Below, in pieces: positions 1-11,590 of a DNA stretch of 64,000 bases. Both the position numbers and the translations under genes were made by a program. Below the pieces are notes generated by a model. It was not told the origin of the DNA and searched no databases. It was given only the letters and a program-made list of their open reading frames with translations. Source of the DNA: Saccharina japonica (Eukaryota; Sar; Phaeophyceae; Laminariales; Laminariaceae); NCBI GenBank assembly GCA_008828725.1, contig MEHQ01002976.1, positions 333,095 through 397,094 on the forward strand, in the 5' to 3' direction. The number at the start of each line of letters is the position of its first letter. The first letter of the stretch is position 1.

Positions 1-1229
1 TCTGAGAGTGGTTGCTTGAGGAACTCTATATCATCCCGAAAAACGATTATCAAAGGGAAACAACAATGCTACGAACGCGATGATCAATGCCATGGCCTAA
101 GTATGCAATGATTGACATAAATATTGCATCGCATGAATACATTGTCCGACGATTCTCGTGAAGGGAGAACAAACATCCACAAATAATTCCGGCCATAATG
201 TGCTGCCTCTCTATCGTAAAACACGCGTCATGTCCTGCTTGTCGGTAAGGTCGTATACATCGACCGAAACACGACTGAATGAGGTTTTTGACTCGTATAG
301 TGGAATGTTGTTCACAGTAGAGCTAATATCAGGCATCCGCAAACTATGACAGTTCCAACTGTGATAACCGGCATCGAGAGCAGTTCACAACTAATGAGAA
401 ATATACGAGGCGTTTCATTTGCCCCCGCGAGCTGGCCATATTGCTCTACACGGCGCCAGGAATATCACTGACCTCGTTTCGGTCGAACGAACGCCAGTTC
501 GTGATCCAGCTGTACGCGAATTTGTTTTGGAAATCGAAGCCGTTTTTGGTCATTTCGTGACTGCCAAAGACCGGTGGGGTATCTGGGATCGGGGTGGTGG
601 GTTAGACTAGTAGGCACTTATGGCGCCGGGGTGAAACTGACCACCTTTCGGTCCGACGAGAGTAAGTTTCATCCCAGGTGCATTAAGCGGTAGGGGTGGA
701 TACAAAATACTAAAGTTGCTGACTTGCGTTATATATAGACTAATACGGTTCAACACAAGTGGAACACGATCATCGTGGAGGTGGTGTTGAAAATGAAGTC
801 TGAAGGTGATGTCGGACTATACTTACCCCTCTGTCAACCTCAAAGACAGTGGGGTGTTTACGTGTTAGTATTAATGTTGATAAGACGCCAACGTTCCTTT
901 CATTGAAGTCTTACATCGATCGTCATAGTTGTGGACGTGCCACGACACTATGCGCGCCAGGAAAATTACTCACACATAGATGAGACTATACCTGGTGAAT
1001 ACTACTGAACTATTCATTGATCCTCCGGCAGGATTATTCGAGCGGTCGGGCTGTTCGTTGGTTTGTGGGTTAATAATGACTTCCAGGTGAGATCAAGGTA
1101 CGGGCGGATACCAACTCAACCGCTAACCATAACCCTAATCCTAACTATGACCCCAAACCTGACACAAAATGGCCCAATATCGGGCGGAAAACTCAGCGGC
1201 AGCGCTGATTGTGGTATTTGTATTTGGTA

Positions 1230-1979
1230 TGCGAGCTGGTTCAGGCATATCACCCAAACTTTCGTCAGTCACGAACGCCGCATGCAATAGCAACTCCAAT
1301 GCCACATATTTGGTATCATACTGACCGCCATGCAAAGTGGAAGAGGGTGACGTCGCCAGTGTTATGTTCAAGGACCTAGAACTGGCGCTACCGCCGAAAA
1401 TATGGCCCGACCAATCACAGGCCTTCAAAGTGGTCAACAATAGTCAGGCGTTTTTGTAGGAAGACATGTTCTCCCCCAATTTGTTTTTTCTGAACGAGCC
1501 GCTTCTGGGTGGTCCAAGGCATGTTTGTACAAAGTTTCACCCAAATTTTCGAAGATCTGACTGCGTATGATCATATCAAGTCATATTTAACGCCCAAAAT
1601 CGATTATATACTGAAACTAAGTAATTACGAGGCAACGCCTATTTTTGCATTTTTAGCGCACAAAAGTCCAAATATCCACGCCGTTTTTTGGAGATAGACA
1701 CTGAACTTTGGTACACGTGTTTTATGCGCCCTATCCGAGCCTTTTACGAATGTTTTTTTTTATTTATTTCGCCGGAAAGTTTGGATCTCTTAAGACCCAA
1801 ATTTCCCCAAAAAAATACAAAACAAGCAATACCTGACGGGAAAAAAAAAAAAAAACACCCGTTAAAGTCTCGGGTAGGGCGCATAAAACACGTGTGCCAA
1901 ATTTCAGGGTCTATCTCCGAAAAGCGGCGTGGACATTCGCCACTGAATTGATTTTGGGTGATATGCCTGAACCAGCCTG
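1230..1979. mobile_element. Non-autonomous foldback DNA transposon, ~750 bp
   Basis: Terminal inverted repeats of about 24 bp are visible: GCTGGTTCAGGCATATCACC at 1234 and its exact reverse complement ending near 1975. Both are preceded by TA, a possible target duplication. A second, longer pair of inverted arms lies inside (about 1676-1748 and 1863-1939, both containing CACGTGTTTTATGCGCCCTA or its complement). The matching site in spacer copy 2 (about 21358) reads straight across without this DNA, which gives an empty site and supports insertion into copy 1 after duplication. No transposase frame is present. The superfamily is not assigned with confidence. Confidence 0.65.
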
Positions 1980-2315
1980 TACCGAACTCGCGGACTACGA
2001 TTTCCCCACGGCCACTAATAGTGGCCGTAATGTTCCGGAACACTCCAGGAGAAATCCTACCGGATGGAATTTGAATGCGGCTGAACGCACCCCACCGGTC
2101 GAATACCCAAACTGGTTCCATCGACAACGGGTAGATAATGCATGATTTAGGCGATGTGCTAATCGCATATTCTCCACGAGCTCTTTCCTAGCCACAATTC
2201 TCGTCGCGTGTGCTCCCTCCTTGTTTCGGAGAAAAAGCGGTCTAAGAAACTCAAGCCCCAGTGTTTGTGTCACATTGGATGCCGTGGATATAATACGGTA
2301 AACTGAAGATAGAGC

Positions 2316-2661
2316 AGGGGGGCCGCAGAAGGTTGTTTTCGACACCTAACTATCTAAAAAGGTCAGAATGGAAAAACAACCGAAGCACTGTGATCGCTGG
2401 ACGATTTAGCACAAAACATTTTTTTTTCTGAATTTTTCCAAAAACCAATCACTTGGTTTTAAAGACCCCCCTCCCCGAGGCTCAGGGGGGGAGGGGGGGG
2501 TCTTTAAAACCAAGTGATTAGTTTTTGGAAAATTTCAGAAGAAAAAAAGTTGTTTTGTCCTAAATAGTGCAACGATCACAGCAGTGCTTCGTTCGGTTGC
2601 TTTTCCATTCGGACCATTTTAGATAGTTCGGTGTCGAAAAAAACTTTTGCGGGCCTCCCTG
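2316..2661. mobile_element. Foldback MITE, hAT-like ends
   Basis: Almost the whole element is one long imperfect inverted repeat with arms of about 165 bp. It starts AGGGGGGCCGCA and ends TGCGGGCCTCCCTG, with a C/G-rich centre near 2466-2500. The flanks GATAGAGC (2308-2315) and GACAGAGC (2662-2669) resemble an 8-bp target duplication with one mismatch. The allied sites in spacer copies 2 (about 21695) and 3 (about 57715) lack the element. CAGGG/CCCTG-type ends with 8-bp duplications are typical of hAT elements, so that family is inferred. No coding capacity is seen. Confidence 0.7.
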
Positions 2662-3628
2662 GACAGAGCCCAAAGAAACAATACCGTTACGCCGGAGGTC
2701 TGGGATTGACGTCGGCGTCGTCCGTTGCAGATCTCGATGATATCCCCACTGTCGGATGTTGAAGAAGACCATGGATTGTACTGACATTATCTTGGAGGCA
2801 GGTAGGTGTGGTGCTGTCTTCTGGAACTATTGCTGTGGGCGAGGAAGAGGTGCCCGGCTTTGGCGAGAGAGTGGTGTTGCCAGGAAGGAAGACTGATAGA
2901 CTGCTGTGGATAGCGGGCAAAACAGAGTCCTAGTGCTCGATTGCGTGAAACATGAAACTGTAGCCCATATGTAACCAATGTGCGATTACTGCTGATGTTG
3001 ACGTCAGGATGCAACGCGCATGAACATAACATAGGCTGGCCCGCCATCGCATTACAGTGCCGGTACAGCTCTCACACTAAATGTATGTGTCATATGCTGA
3101 CTTACAGCCAACCATGCACACAACGAGCCCACCGCAATGTGATGCGTCACACCGGAAAACATACCTCCTGCTATTTGTGCCACGTACAACGAGCAACCTA
3201 TCCAACAAATTCCGAGAGAGACGCTTGTATACAACACACAGCATGTTCAGTCAACGATATCACAACTTGATGTCGAAAGCTCGCAGCACACATACCGCCC
3301 ATAGGCTGCCGAGGACGACACATCAAAGCCGGCTGGTTCCCTATTTCCATAATCTCTACTTTTCTCATTGTGCAATAAAAAACGCGTGCTACTGTAGAGG
3401 TATACCTTATTTTGGCTGGAAACATTTTCGGAATGACGGGACTCCTTAACCAAAAACCGTCGGAATATGACCATTCTTGTGTTGCGTTTGTTTTTCATCG
3501 TATACATATATTTAATGGCTTTGTTCATCGGGTGGCACTCCTACTTTCCTCCAGAATCAGTTTTCGGGTGGCGTATCGAGCTTCCTCAAGTAATAAGCCA
3601 CCACCCTTAGAAACAAACCTGGTGCACC

Positions 3629-3945
3629 TCTGCCCTTAAGATAACATGCGCCATCATACCCGGTATCATACAACCTGTGACAAGTTCATTGGACAGCGAA
3701 AAGTAACGTGTTCCTGAAACGACCCAAAAACCTCTACCCTCAAGATAGCATGCGCCATAACACGAGGTGTCATACAACCTGTGACAAGCTCATTGAACAG
3801 CAAAAAAGTTACGTGTTCCTGCAAACGATCCAAGCACATCTGCCCTTACGATAGCATGCGCCATATTACGAGGTGTCATACAACATGTGACAAATTCATT
3901 GAACAGCGAGAAGTAACGTGTTCCTGCAAACGATCCAATATGAAA
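3629..3945 (+). repeat. Tandem triplication, ~105-bp unit
   Basis: Three successive units begin near 3631, 3735 and 3841 with CTCTGCCCTTA-like sequence. Each then carries ATGCGCCAT, ACAACCTGTGACAA and ACGTGTTCCTG blocks. Spacer copy 2 (about 22425-22490) has only one unit, so the expansion is private to this copy. No coding role is seen. Confidence 0.75.
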
Positions 3946-4440
3946 ATAGGTAACGATTGTCATCCAGAAACTATTAACAGTTGTATTCCCGCGAACCTCT
4001 GCCCCCGTTTGGTAGATTTGCACAACGCTACGATACATCCCCCGAACAATTAAACAACCATTCCGAATTCAGGACGCTCATTAGGTTTCACTTTATACCT
4101 ATATATGAGTCACACGATATGTGCGACTTGTTTTGATGATGTAAGTTTTGCTTTGTTTTTTTGCTTTTTGTTTTCGTTTTGTGGCTGTTAGGCGACCGGT
4201 GGGGTGCCTGGGACCAGTCGGTCCGGTGGGCTTCCAGCAGCTCCTGCGGAGGAATACGAATATTTCTGCGCCTTGTGAGTGAGGGCAGAGTGCCAAACGG
4301 AACGGGTGCACTGCGGTGTCAAAGAGCGTAGCAGCAGCAGGGGTGCCGAGTGGCGCTTGTTTTGCTGTTCCACACATATAACCCTACTTTCATGAAATAG
4401 ATAAAACCCTGTCGAAATTGCTGCATAACTTCGCAAACGC

Positions 4441-5950
4441 GAGCGAGGAATGGGGATTCACGACCTCGATGCTTTATATGTAAACTTCATCGCTCGTACT
4501 GCAACAATTGTCTTCTCACGAGGTTCCAACCGAACTGTCGCTTCCAGATTGCAATTTGCTTGCGATCCCGCCGCTTCTGGGTTGGTCGTTGCAGTTGCAC
4601 CTGTCTGGATTGCGCTGGCGTCGGTCAGAAAGCAACATCCACTGAGCCCAGCTTCCGGTACCAAATCGAAGAACTCCCGCGTTGGAGGCAACCCCTTCCG
4701 CCCTTGCTGCTCAAATCGATTCGGTCGGCGTGCGTGCATATGCTGTTCCTCCCACGTCGGCCAACCCACCGCCAACATTCCATGATAACACCGCGCCCTT
4801 GAGTTTCAGGCGGCCCCAAACCTATCGCATATAGCCAAGGCCAGCCGTGCCCCTATCCCGGTTGCGGCCTCGGCTCCATCTCAAACTCTTTCTACTTCTC
4901 AGGCCCGCGCGCCAAGAGCGGGCATCAAGTCGCCGCCACCGCGGCACCTACGCTCATTGTCGAATGAGGCCTCGGCCGCCTGGATCGTGCGCCACCCACG
5001 GTTAAACTCACAGCCTCTACCGCGCGACGCTCTCGAAGGCAACGGATAATCCCGTGTCCCAGCGAGAAGTGCCACCGGCTCGGCGCCCACCGTGCCCTTT
5101 GGATCGGCCGCCGCCGTTACTGGAGTTTTCCCGCCAGGGGTCTTGCCGTACCAAGTTCAGGCGACACCCCTCCGCCCGCCCCCTTCCGATGCGCCATCCC
5201 CGGCGGGGTTCGAACTTCGCCGTTTCGTCAACTATCACTCGCACGCTGAATTAGCGTGCGACCATCGCGCCGAGCCTGGACGTGATGCCTCCTTCCAGTG
5301 CATCCTCCTCGGGTACCTCAACGTCCTCTTCGATGGCTTTCTCCCGCATATTGCACCCCCCAAACGACTGCCATGGTCCGAGATATGTTCTGTTGCCGAC
5401 TAAGGACGCCTTCACAGGGATTGCGACGGGGCTCTTCCGTTCGTGCGGGAATATATCCCAGCTCCAATAGTCAGTACCATCAGGTATTGAAGCCTTCCAT
5501 GCCAGCGTCTGCTGTCATCTCGGATTCGCTCACACGGTTTCGATACCCGAGCAGTGTTATTGGTGGGTCGTCATCAAGCAGCCCAGCACGAGAGTGTAGA
5601 CTCGACAGTTCTCCCAATGTCACACGCGATAGTCGTGCGGAAATACAGAGCTTCGGCCTGCACGCTTGTCTCCCCTGGTTCCTCAGTCTGGCATTGCGAC
5701 TACGTTCCCCGCCTTCCCGAAGCTCCCGAGAAAAACACACACACACATATGTATATATTTTTTTTCCGCCAACCGTTTCATCCGGCCCGCAGGCATGCAC
5801 GCCGTTTGTGCGGCCGGATGTACGGTCGAAGGCACCGCGGACATTCTGGTGAACGAATACACCTCTCTACGGGGGTGCCGCGTTAGTCTCCTTTCGTACA
5901 ACAACCTCCACATTGTGGTCCAAGTCCCCTCATGCGATTTGCAAGATACA
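4441..5950. other. GC-rich unassigned segment
   Basis: The composition changes abruptly after the spacer repeat ends near 4440. The stretch to about 5720 is rich in CCG and CGC, unlike the A/T-leaning neighbours. Several overlapping open frames of 100-184 codons run through it on both strands, but none shows a fold or motif I recognise and none has an obvious continuation. It could be a decayed coding fragment such as a retroelement piece, or a GC-rich noncoding insertion. A (CA)n tract (about 5735-5748) and a T run follow. Confidence 0.4.
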
Positions 5951-7107
5951 CAGCATTCGCAAGCTCAAACCATCCTAACAGCAACAGAGGCGTCAAGCGC
6001 GTGAACCACACCATGTCTCAGATACTCACTACGGTTGTCAACGAGCGACACGATGAGTGGCATGCGGAACCCAATTTTTGATCGACAGCCCTATACGCTC
6101 CGGGTATAGCTGTGTGCGCAAAGACTTAGGCGCGCGTATAGTATGGTATATTGCATAACGAGAGACCGCCGCCGTCGAAAGAAAATCATGCATCCTATCT
6201 CCGCCGACAGGACGGTTGGGAAATAGGCAACATCAGCTCATTGTCGGAATACATGTTCATATGCGACTGCGATATATCACTCCATCTAATCACACCTGAC
6301 CTTCGTAGAATACTATTGAAGAAGAAGGAGCATAACAGGTACCTAATGCGGTCGATCTACGCACTCCTTTGAACTAACGCGTATGAGTACTAGGCAGGTA
6401 CTGGTGACGAACATACGGCGGACCTTGGCACCAGCAATGCGGTACAATCAGGTTTCGAGTTGCGTGGTCTAGCTCTTCTTATCGATGCTCAAAATGGCGA
6501 TAAGTATCGATGCTGGGAAGTTTGTTGTAGAACGGAATGTCGCCCCGTACAATGAACCGTAGCATACCATCTACGCAGCCCATGGTATTTGTTGATTGGG
6601 TTCGGTTGTGCAAGCGAACACTCTCCGTCCAGCTCTCCTGCCTTTCGCCTGCAAGCATCGACGCTATACCTGAAACATATTGTTTGATTTCCATATACCA
6701 GCCGGGTGGTATACTCACTATCAGCGTAAGCCTGCGTTACCACCGGCCAAGGGCGTACCAAGATATGGACCCGAATATGTTATGGATCACGTAAACGCGG
6801 TGCGAATATCAAGATCGTCGGGAAAATGTTCTTAAGGGTTAAAGACCGTCTCGGATCTACTCGATAGGGGCTGCTACATCAACAGGCGAGACTGCCCAAA
6901 GGCTACGTGTGAACACAGCAGATGCTTCAGTGCGAAAAACAACGGAGTCAAAACGCGGCTTGGCAATAATTATATTATTTTACTGCCGAGATAACTATGT
7001 TTCTCTAGAGCGAGCGCGTGTACCGCATACGAGACGGTACGTGTACCGATGACCCGGATCCTCACTGGTTCGAAGCACGAGCACGAGCACTTGCATTCGT
7101 AATCCAT
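5951..7107. other. Unassigned sequence
   Basis: I see no gene, repeat or mobile-element structure that I can support here. Open frames are short and uninformative. It leads into the satellite array. Confidence 0.4.
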
Positions 7108-7119
7108 TCAGGCTTGGGT

Positions 7120-10100
7120 CGAGGGTTGCAAAGCTAAATGTTCATTCTCGCGCAGATTTTTGGACTCCAGACTTACCTCGGTTAAACTAGCGGGTGAAGT
7201 CGGTGTGGTAGAGACTGGTGCTAAGCAAAGAGCGCAAATCGTAACGTTGCAGTATTTGATGCCAATGTTAGAACTGTGTTGACAGTCTGGGTAGTACCCC
7301 ATTAACTGCCACATGACTGTGACAGTCAGCAATTGCCGAATATAGATACCAATGACTTCGCGATCCAATAGTCCGCCCGGTAAATATCGATGTAGGGCTC
7401 GCCGAATATAGACATGCATTTTAATACGTAGATAGCACATCAACGATCCTCGGAGTCACCCCTTTCCTCGTCTCGACTACAGTACTACTGGAAGAGTAAC
7501 TGATTCGTCCGTTTGGCGTTCCATGTTTGTCAAAATGATACCTATCTTGACAGTGTGGAGACTGTTACAATAACTGCCACGTGACTCTGAAAATAACTGC
7601 CGGATAAAGATAACAATGAATTCGCGACCGAACAATGCGACTGGTAATAATCAACATCTGGCGCCGAGAACACAGGGCTGCACACCAAAACGTGAAGTGT
7701 AGAAGGACGATCTTCGAACTCACCCCTTTTGTGGTCTCGACCAGTACAGCAAGAGTGACCGGTCAGTGCTTGTGGTGTTGTACCTTTGTCAAGATTATTC
7801 CTGTGCTGACAGACTGGGCAGTGTTGCAATAACTGCCACGTCAATATGAAAGGTACTAGTTATTGCCGAGTAAAGATATCAAGGAATTCACGATCTAACA
7901 AATCCGACCCGTAAATATCAAATTCAAGCGCCTCGAACCAAGGCTGCACACAAATACGCGAAGGGCACGGCAACGATCCTCGAACTTGTCCCTTTCTAGG
8001 TATCGACTAACACTGGAAGAGTGACCGGCTAGTCCTTTCGTGCTCAATTTTTGGTATACCTGTATTGATACCCTGGGCAGTATATCAATACGTGCAACAT
8101 GTGTCTGACAGTTTGCAATTGCCCCGTGAGGACACCAATGCATTCGAAATCCAACAGTCCGACCGGTAAAAAGATCAATATTTGGTGGCTCGTACACGGT
8201 GCTTCACACAAATGCGTAGAGTATATACTCGTAGCAACGATTCTCTAGCTTATCCCTTTTCTAGTGTCGACCAGAACAGCAAGAGTCACCGGATAGTCCT
8301 TTCGGGTTCTACATATGTCAAGGCTATACCTGTGGTGACAGTCTAAGCAGTGGTGTAATGACTGCCGTATTAGTCTGTCTGACAGTTAGAAATGACTAAT
8401 TTAAGATACCAATGAACTCGAGATCCAACAATATGACAGTTAAATACGTATCAATATCTGACGGCTCGAGCACAAGACTGCACACAACTACGTGGAGGGT
8501 ACAGCAATGAACCCTTTTCTGGTCTCGACCAGTACACCAAGAGTGACCGTTTAGACATATTTCTTATGTTCTACGTACCTATGCCAAGATATACCTATGT
8601 TGACCGTCTTCGCAGTGTCACAGTATCTGCCACATGAGTCTAGCAACTAGCAATTGTAAATTATCAATGCGAATGAAATCGGGATCCAACAATCCGACCG
8701 TTGAATATCAATATCTGGCGCCTGAAACACAGGGGTACACACAAATACATGGAGTAGGGTACAGCAACGATCGACGAACTCGTCACTTTTCTGGTGTCGA
8801 CCAGAACAGCAAGATTGACCGGTTAGAGATTTTGGTGCGTAAACTAATGTTTGATATACAAGTGTTGACCATCTGGGCAGTGCTACAATGACTGCTGTAT
8901 CACTTGGACCGTTGATTAATTAAATCTACTACGGATGAATTCGCGATCCAACAATTGACGGTTGGATATCAAAAACTGGTGCCTCGATCACAAGGTTGCA
9001 TACAACTACGTGGAGGGTACAGCAATGAACCCTTTTTTCCTGGTCTCGACCTGTACACCAACAGTGACTGGTTAGACTGTTTTGTGTTATATCTATGCCA
9101 AGATATACCTACAGTATGTTGACACCATTCGTAGTGTTTCAATGGCTGCCACATGACTCTAGCAGCTAGCAATTGTCAATTAAAGATACCAATGAATTCG
9201 CGATCTAAAAATCCGACCGGTAAATATCAATATCTGGCGCTTCGAACACAGGGCTGCACACAAATACATGGAGAGTACAGCAACGATCGTGGAACTCATA
9301 TGTTTCCTGGTCTCGACCAGCACATCAAGCGTGACCGGTTATAGTCATTTTGGTGCTTAATGTTTGATGTGTACCTGTGTTGATCATCTGGGCAGTGCTA
9401 TATACATTGACTGTCACATGACTACGTATGTATGACAGTTGAGCATTTGCACACATACACCAATGAATTCGCGATCCAACAATCCGGCCGGTAACTGTCG
9501 ATATCTAGCGCCTCGAACACAGGACTGCACACAAAATTCGTGGGCGATACAAAAACTATCCTCGAACTCATTCCTTGCATCGTGTCGACCAGGACAGCAA
9601 GCGTGACCGGTTAGTCCTTTGGTGCTTAATGTTTGATATACCTGTGTTGACAATCTGGGCAGTGGTACAATGCCAGCCGTCACTCTGACAGTCAGTCGTG
9701 ACCTATTCAAAGATATACCAACGAATTCGCGACCCAACAATCCGACGGTTGAATATTTATATCTGGTGTCTCGATCACAGGGCTGCACACAACAACGTAC
9801 GTGGAAGGTAAAGCAATGAACCCTTTCCTGGTCTTGACTAGTACATCACGAGTGACCGGTCAATCACTTTTCATTTTTCTACCGATAAACATCACGATAT
9901 TCCTGTGTTGAACGTCTTCGCAGTGTTACAAGGCCTGCCACATGACTCGTAAGAGCTAGCACTTGTCGATGAAATATACCAATGAACTCGTGTTCCAACA
10001 ATCCGACCTGCGAATATCAATATCTGGCGCCTCGAACACAAGGCTGGACACGAATACGTGGAGGGTACAACAACGATGTTCGCATCCATTTCCTGGTCTC

Positions 10101-10690
10101 GACCAGTACAGCAAGTGTGACCGGTTAGTCCTTTTGGTGCTCAATGTTTGATATACCTGTGTTGTCAATCTGGGCAGTGCTACAATGACTGCCACATGAC
10201 TACGAGTACGTATGACAGTTTAGCAGTTGCACAAATATACCAATCAATGAATTCGCGATCCAACAATCCGATCGGTAAATATCGATATCTGGCACCTTGA
10301 ACACATGGCTGCACACCAACACGTGGACGATACAGCAACGATCTTCGAACTCATACCTTTACTGGTCTCGACCAGTACAGCAAGAGGGACGTGTTTGTCG
10401 TCTGGGGTTCTACGTTTGTCAATGATACGCATATGCTATGTTGACAGTCTGCACAGTGTGACAACGACTGCCACAAAGCTATGAATATGACAGTTAGCAA
10501 TAGCCGAATACAGATACCAATTACAGTAGTTTCCGATCCAAATATCTGACCGGTAAATACCAATATTTGGCGCCTCCAAAACAGGTCTCAACACACCTAT
10601 ACATGGTGGGTACATCAACGATCCTCATGCTCATGTCTTTCTTGGTCTCGACCAGCACAGCAAGAGTGGCCAGTTTGAACAGCAGACGCA
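7120..10690 (+). repeat. ~265-bp satellite array, forward units
   Basis: About 13 diverged tandem units. The anchor CCGACCGGTAAATATC or a variant recurs near 7370, 7635, 7900, 8155, 8426, 8690, 8950, 9213, 9480, 9745, 10000, 10265 and 10545, a spacing of 255-280 bp. Each unit also carries GGTCTCGACCAGTACAGC, GTGTTGACAGTCTGGGCAG, ATGACTGCCACATGACT and GCAATTGCC blocks in fixed order. Open frames across the array are periodic translations of the repeat and are not genes. Confidence 0.9.
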
Positions 10691-10699
10691 GATCCATTA

Positions 10700-11590
10700 A
10701 ACCGCTATCCGGTCACCCGAGCTGTGCTGCTTGCAAGCAGGAAAGGGATGTGTTCGAGGAGCGTTGCTGTACCCTCCACGTATTTATGTGGACCCCTGTA
10801 TCCGAAGCGTCAGATATTGATGTCTACCGGTCGGGGTGATGGATCGCGGATTAATTGATATCTTTCATCGGCAGTTACAAACTGTCATTGCCATTGGGCA
10901 GGCTGTGGAACACTGCTGTGCCCAGACTGTCAACACAGGTATAACAAGCGTAAACCACCAAAAGGAATAACCGGTCGCTCTTTCTGTGATACTCGAGACC
11001 AAGAAAGGGATAAGTTCGAGAATCGTTGCTATACCCTGCGCGTATATGTATGTGTGCAGCCCTGTGTTCGGGGCGCCGGCTATTGATATTTACCGGGCGT
11101 ATTGTTGGATCGCGAATTCCTTGGTATCTTCGATCGGCAGTTGGTAACTGTCGTAGTCGTGTCGTAGTCATCATAACACCGCTCAGGCTGCCAACACAGG
11201 GTATATTCTTGACGACCGTACAACACCAAAAGGTCTAACCGGTTTCTCTTGCTGTACTGCTCGAGCGCAGAAACATGAAGAATATGGTTGAGAATCGTTG
11301 ATGTACCCTCCCCGTATATTTGTGTGGAGCACCGTGTTGGAGGTGCCAGATATTGATGTTTACCGGTCGGGTTGTTGGATCGCGAATTTATTCGTATCTT
11401 CAATCGACAATTGCAAACTGTCAGAGTCATTGTAACATGCCAACGCAGGTATTGCAAACACAGAACAATAAAACGAGTAGCCGGCTATCCGGCCACACTT
11501 CTTGCTGTGCTTCTCGAGACGAAAATAGTGGTTCGGCTGAAGCCTTTTGCTCTACTCTCGACGTATTTATGGTATATCTTTCGAATGGCA
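10700..11590 (-). repeat. Satellite array, inverted units
   Basis: Three to four units of the same ~265-bp satellite in reverse orientation: GATATTGATGTTTACCGGTC-type anchors occur near 10815, 11080 and 11350, and reverse-complemented GACAGTCTGGGC near 10920. The switch from forward to inverted units occurs between about 10680 and 10720. Confidence 0.85.

Larger units (their letters stand above)
1..4440 (+). repeat. Spacer-repeat copy 1 (homologous to the A/B and C/D spacers)
   Basis: This segment aligns in the same orientation with 20188-22990 and inverted with about 56530-59000. Shared blocks include the opening GTGGTTGCTTGAGGAACTC-like stretch, the ACGCGTCATGTCCTG block near 230 and the CGGTGGGGTGCCTGGGA block near 4197. 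In the other two copies this DNA is the spacer between divergent DNRLRE genes, so a further gene pair may lie to the left of the window, or this is a stranded remnant. Homology stops near 4440, where the other two copies continue towards the gene B or gene C promoter. It is longer than copy 2 because of insertions at 1230-1979 and 2316-2661 and a triplication at 3629-3945. No coding region is supported; open frames here shift between copies. Confidence 0.8.

Noticed and set aside
1115..1175. Telomere-like AACCCTAATCCTAACT stretch
   Set aside because: Only two or three loose repeats, and the paralogous sites at 21250 and 58140 read as degenerate low-complexity sequence. Not a telomere.
7120..11590. 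CRISPR-like regular repeats
   Set aside because: Whole units of about 265 bp are repeated with gradual divergence and no unique spacers, in a eukaryotic intron-containing context. This is satellite DNA.
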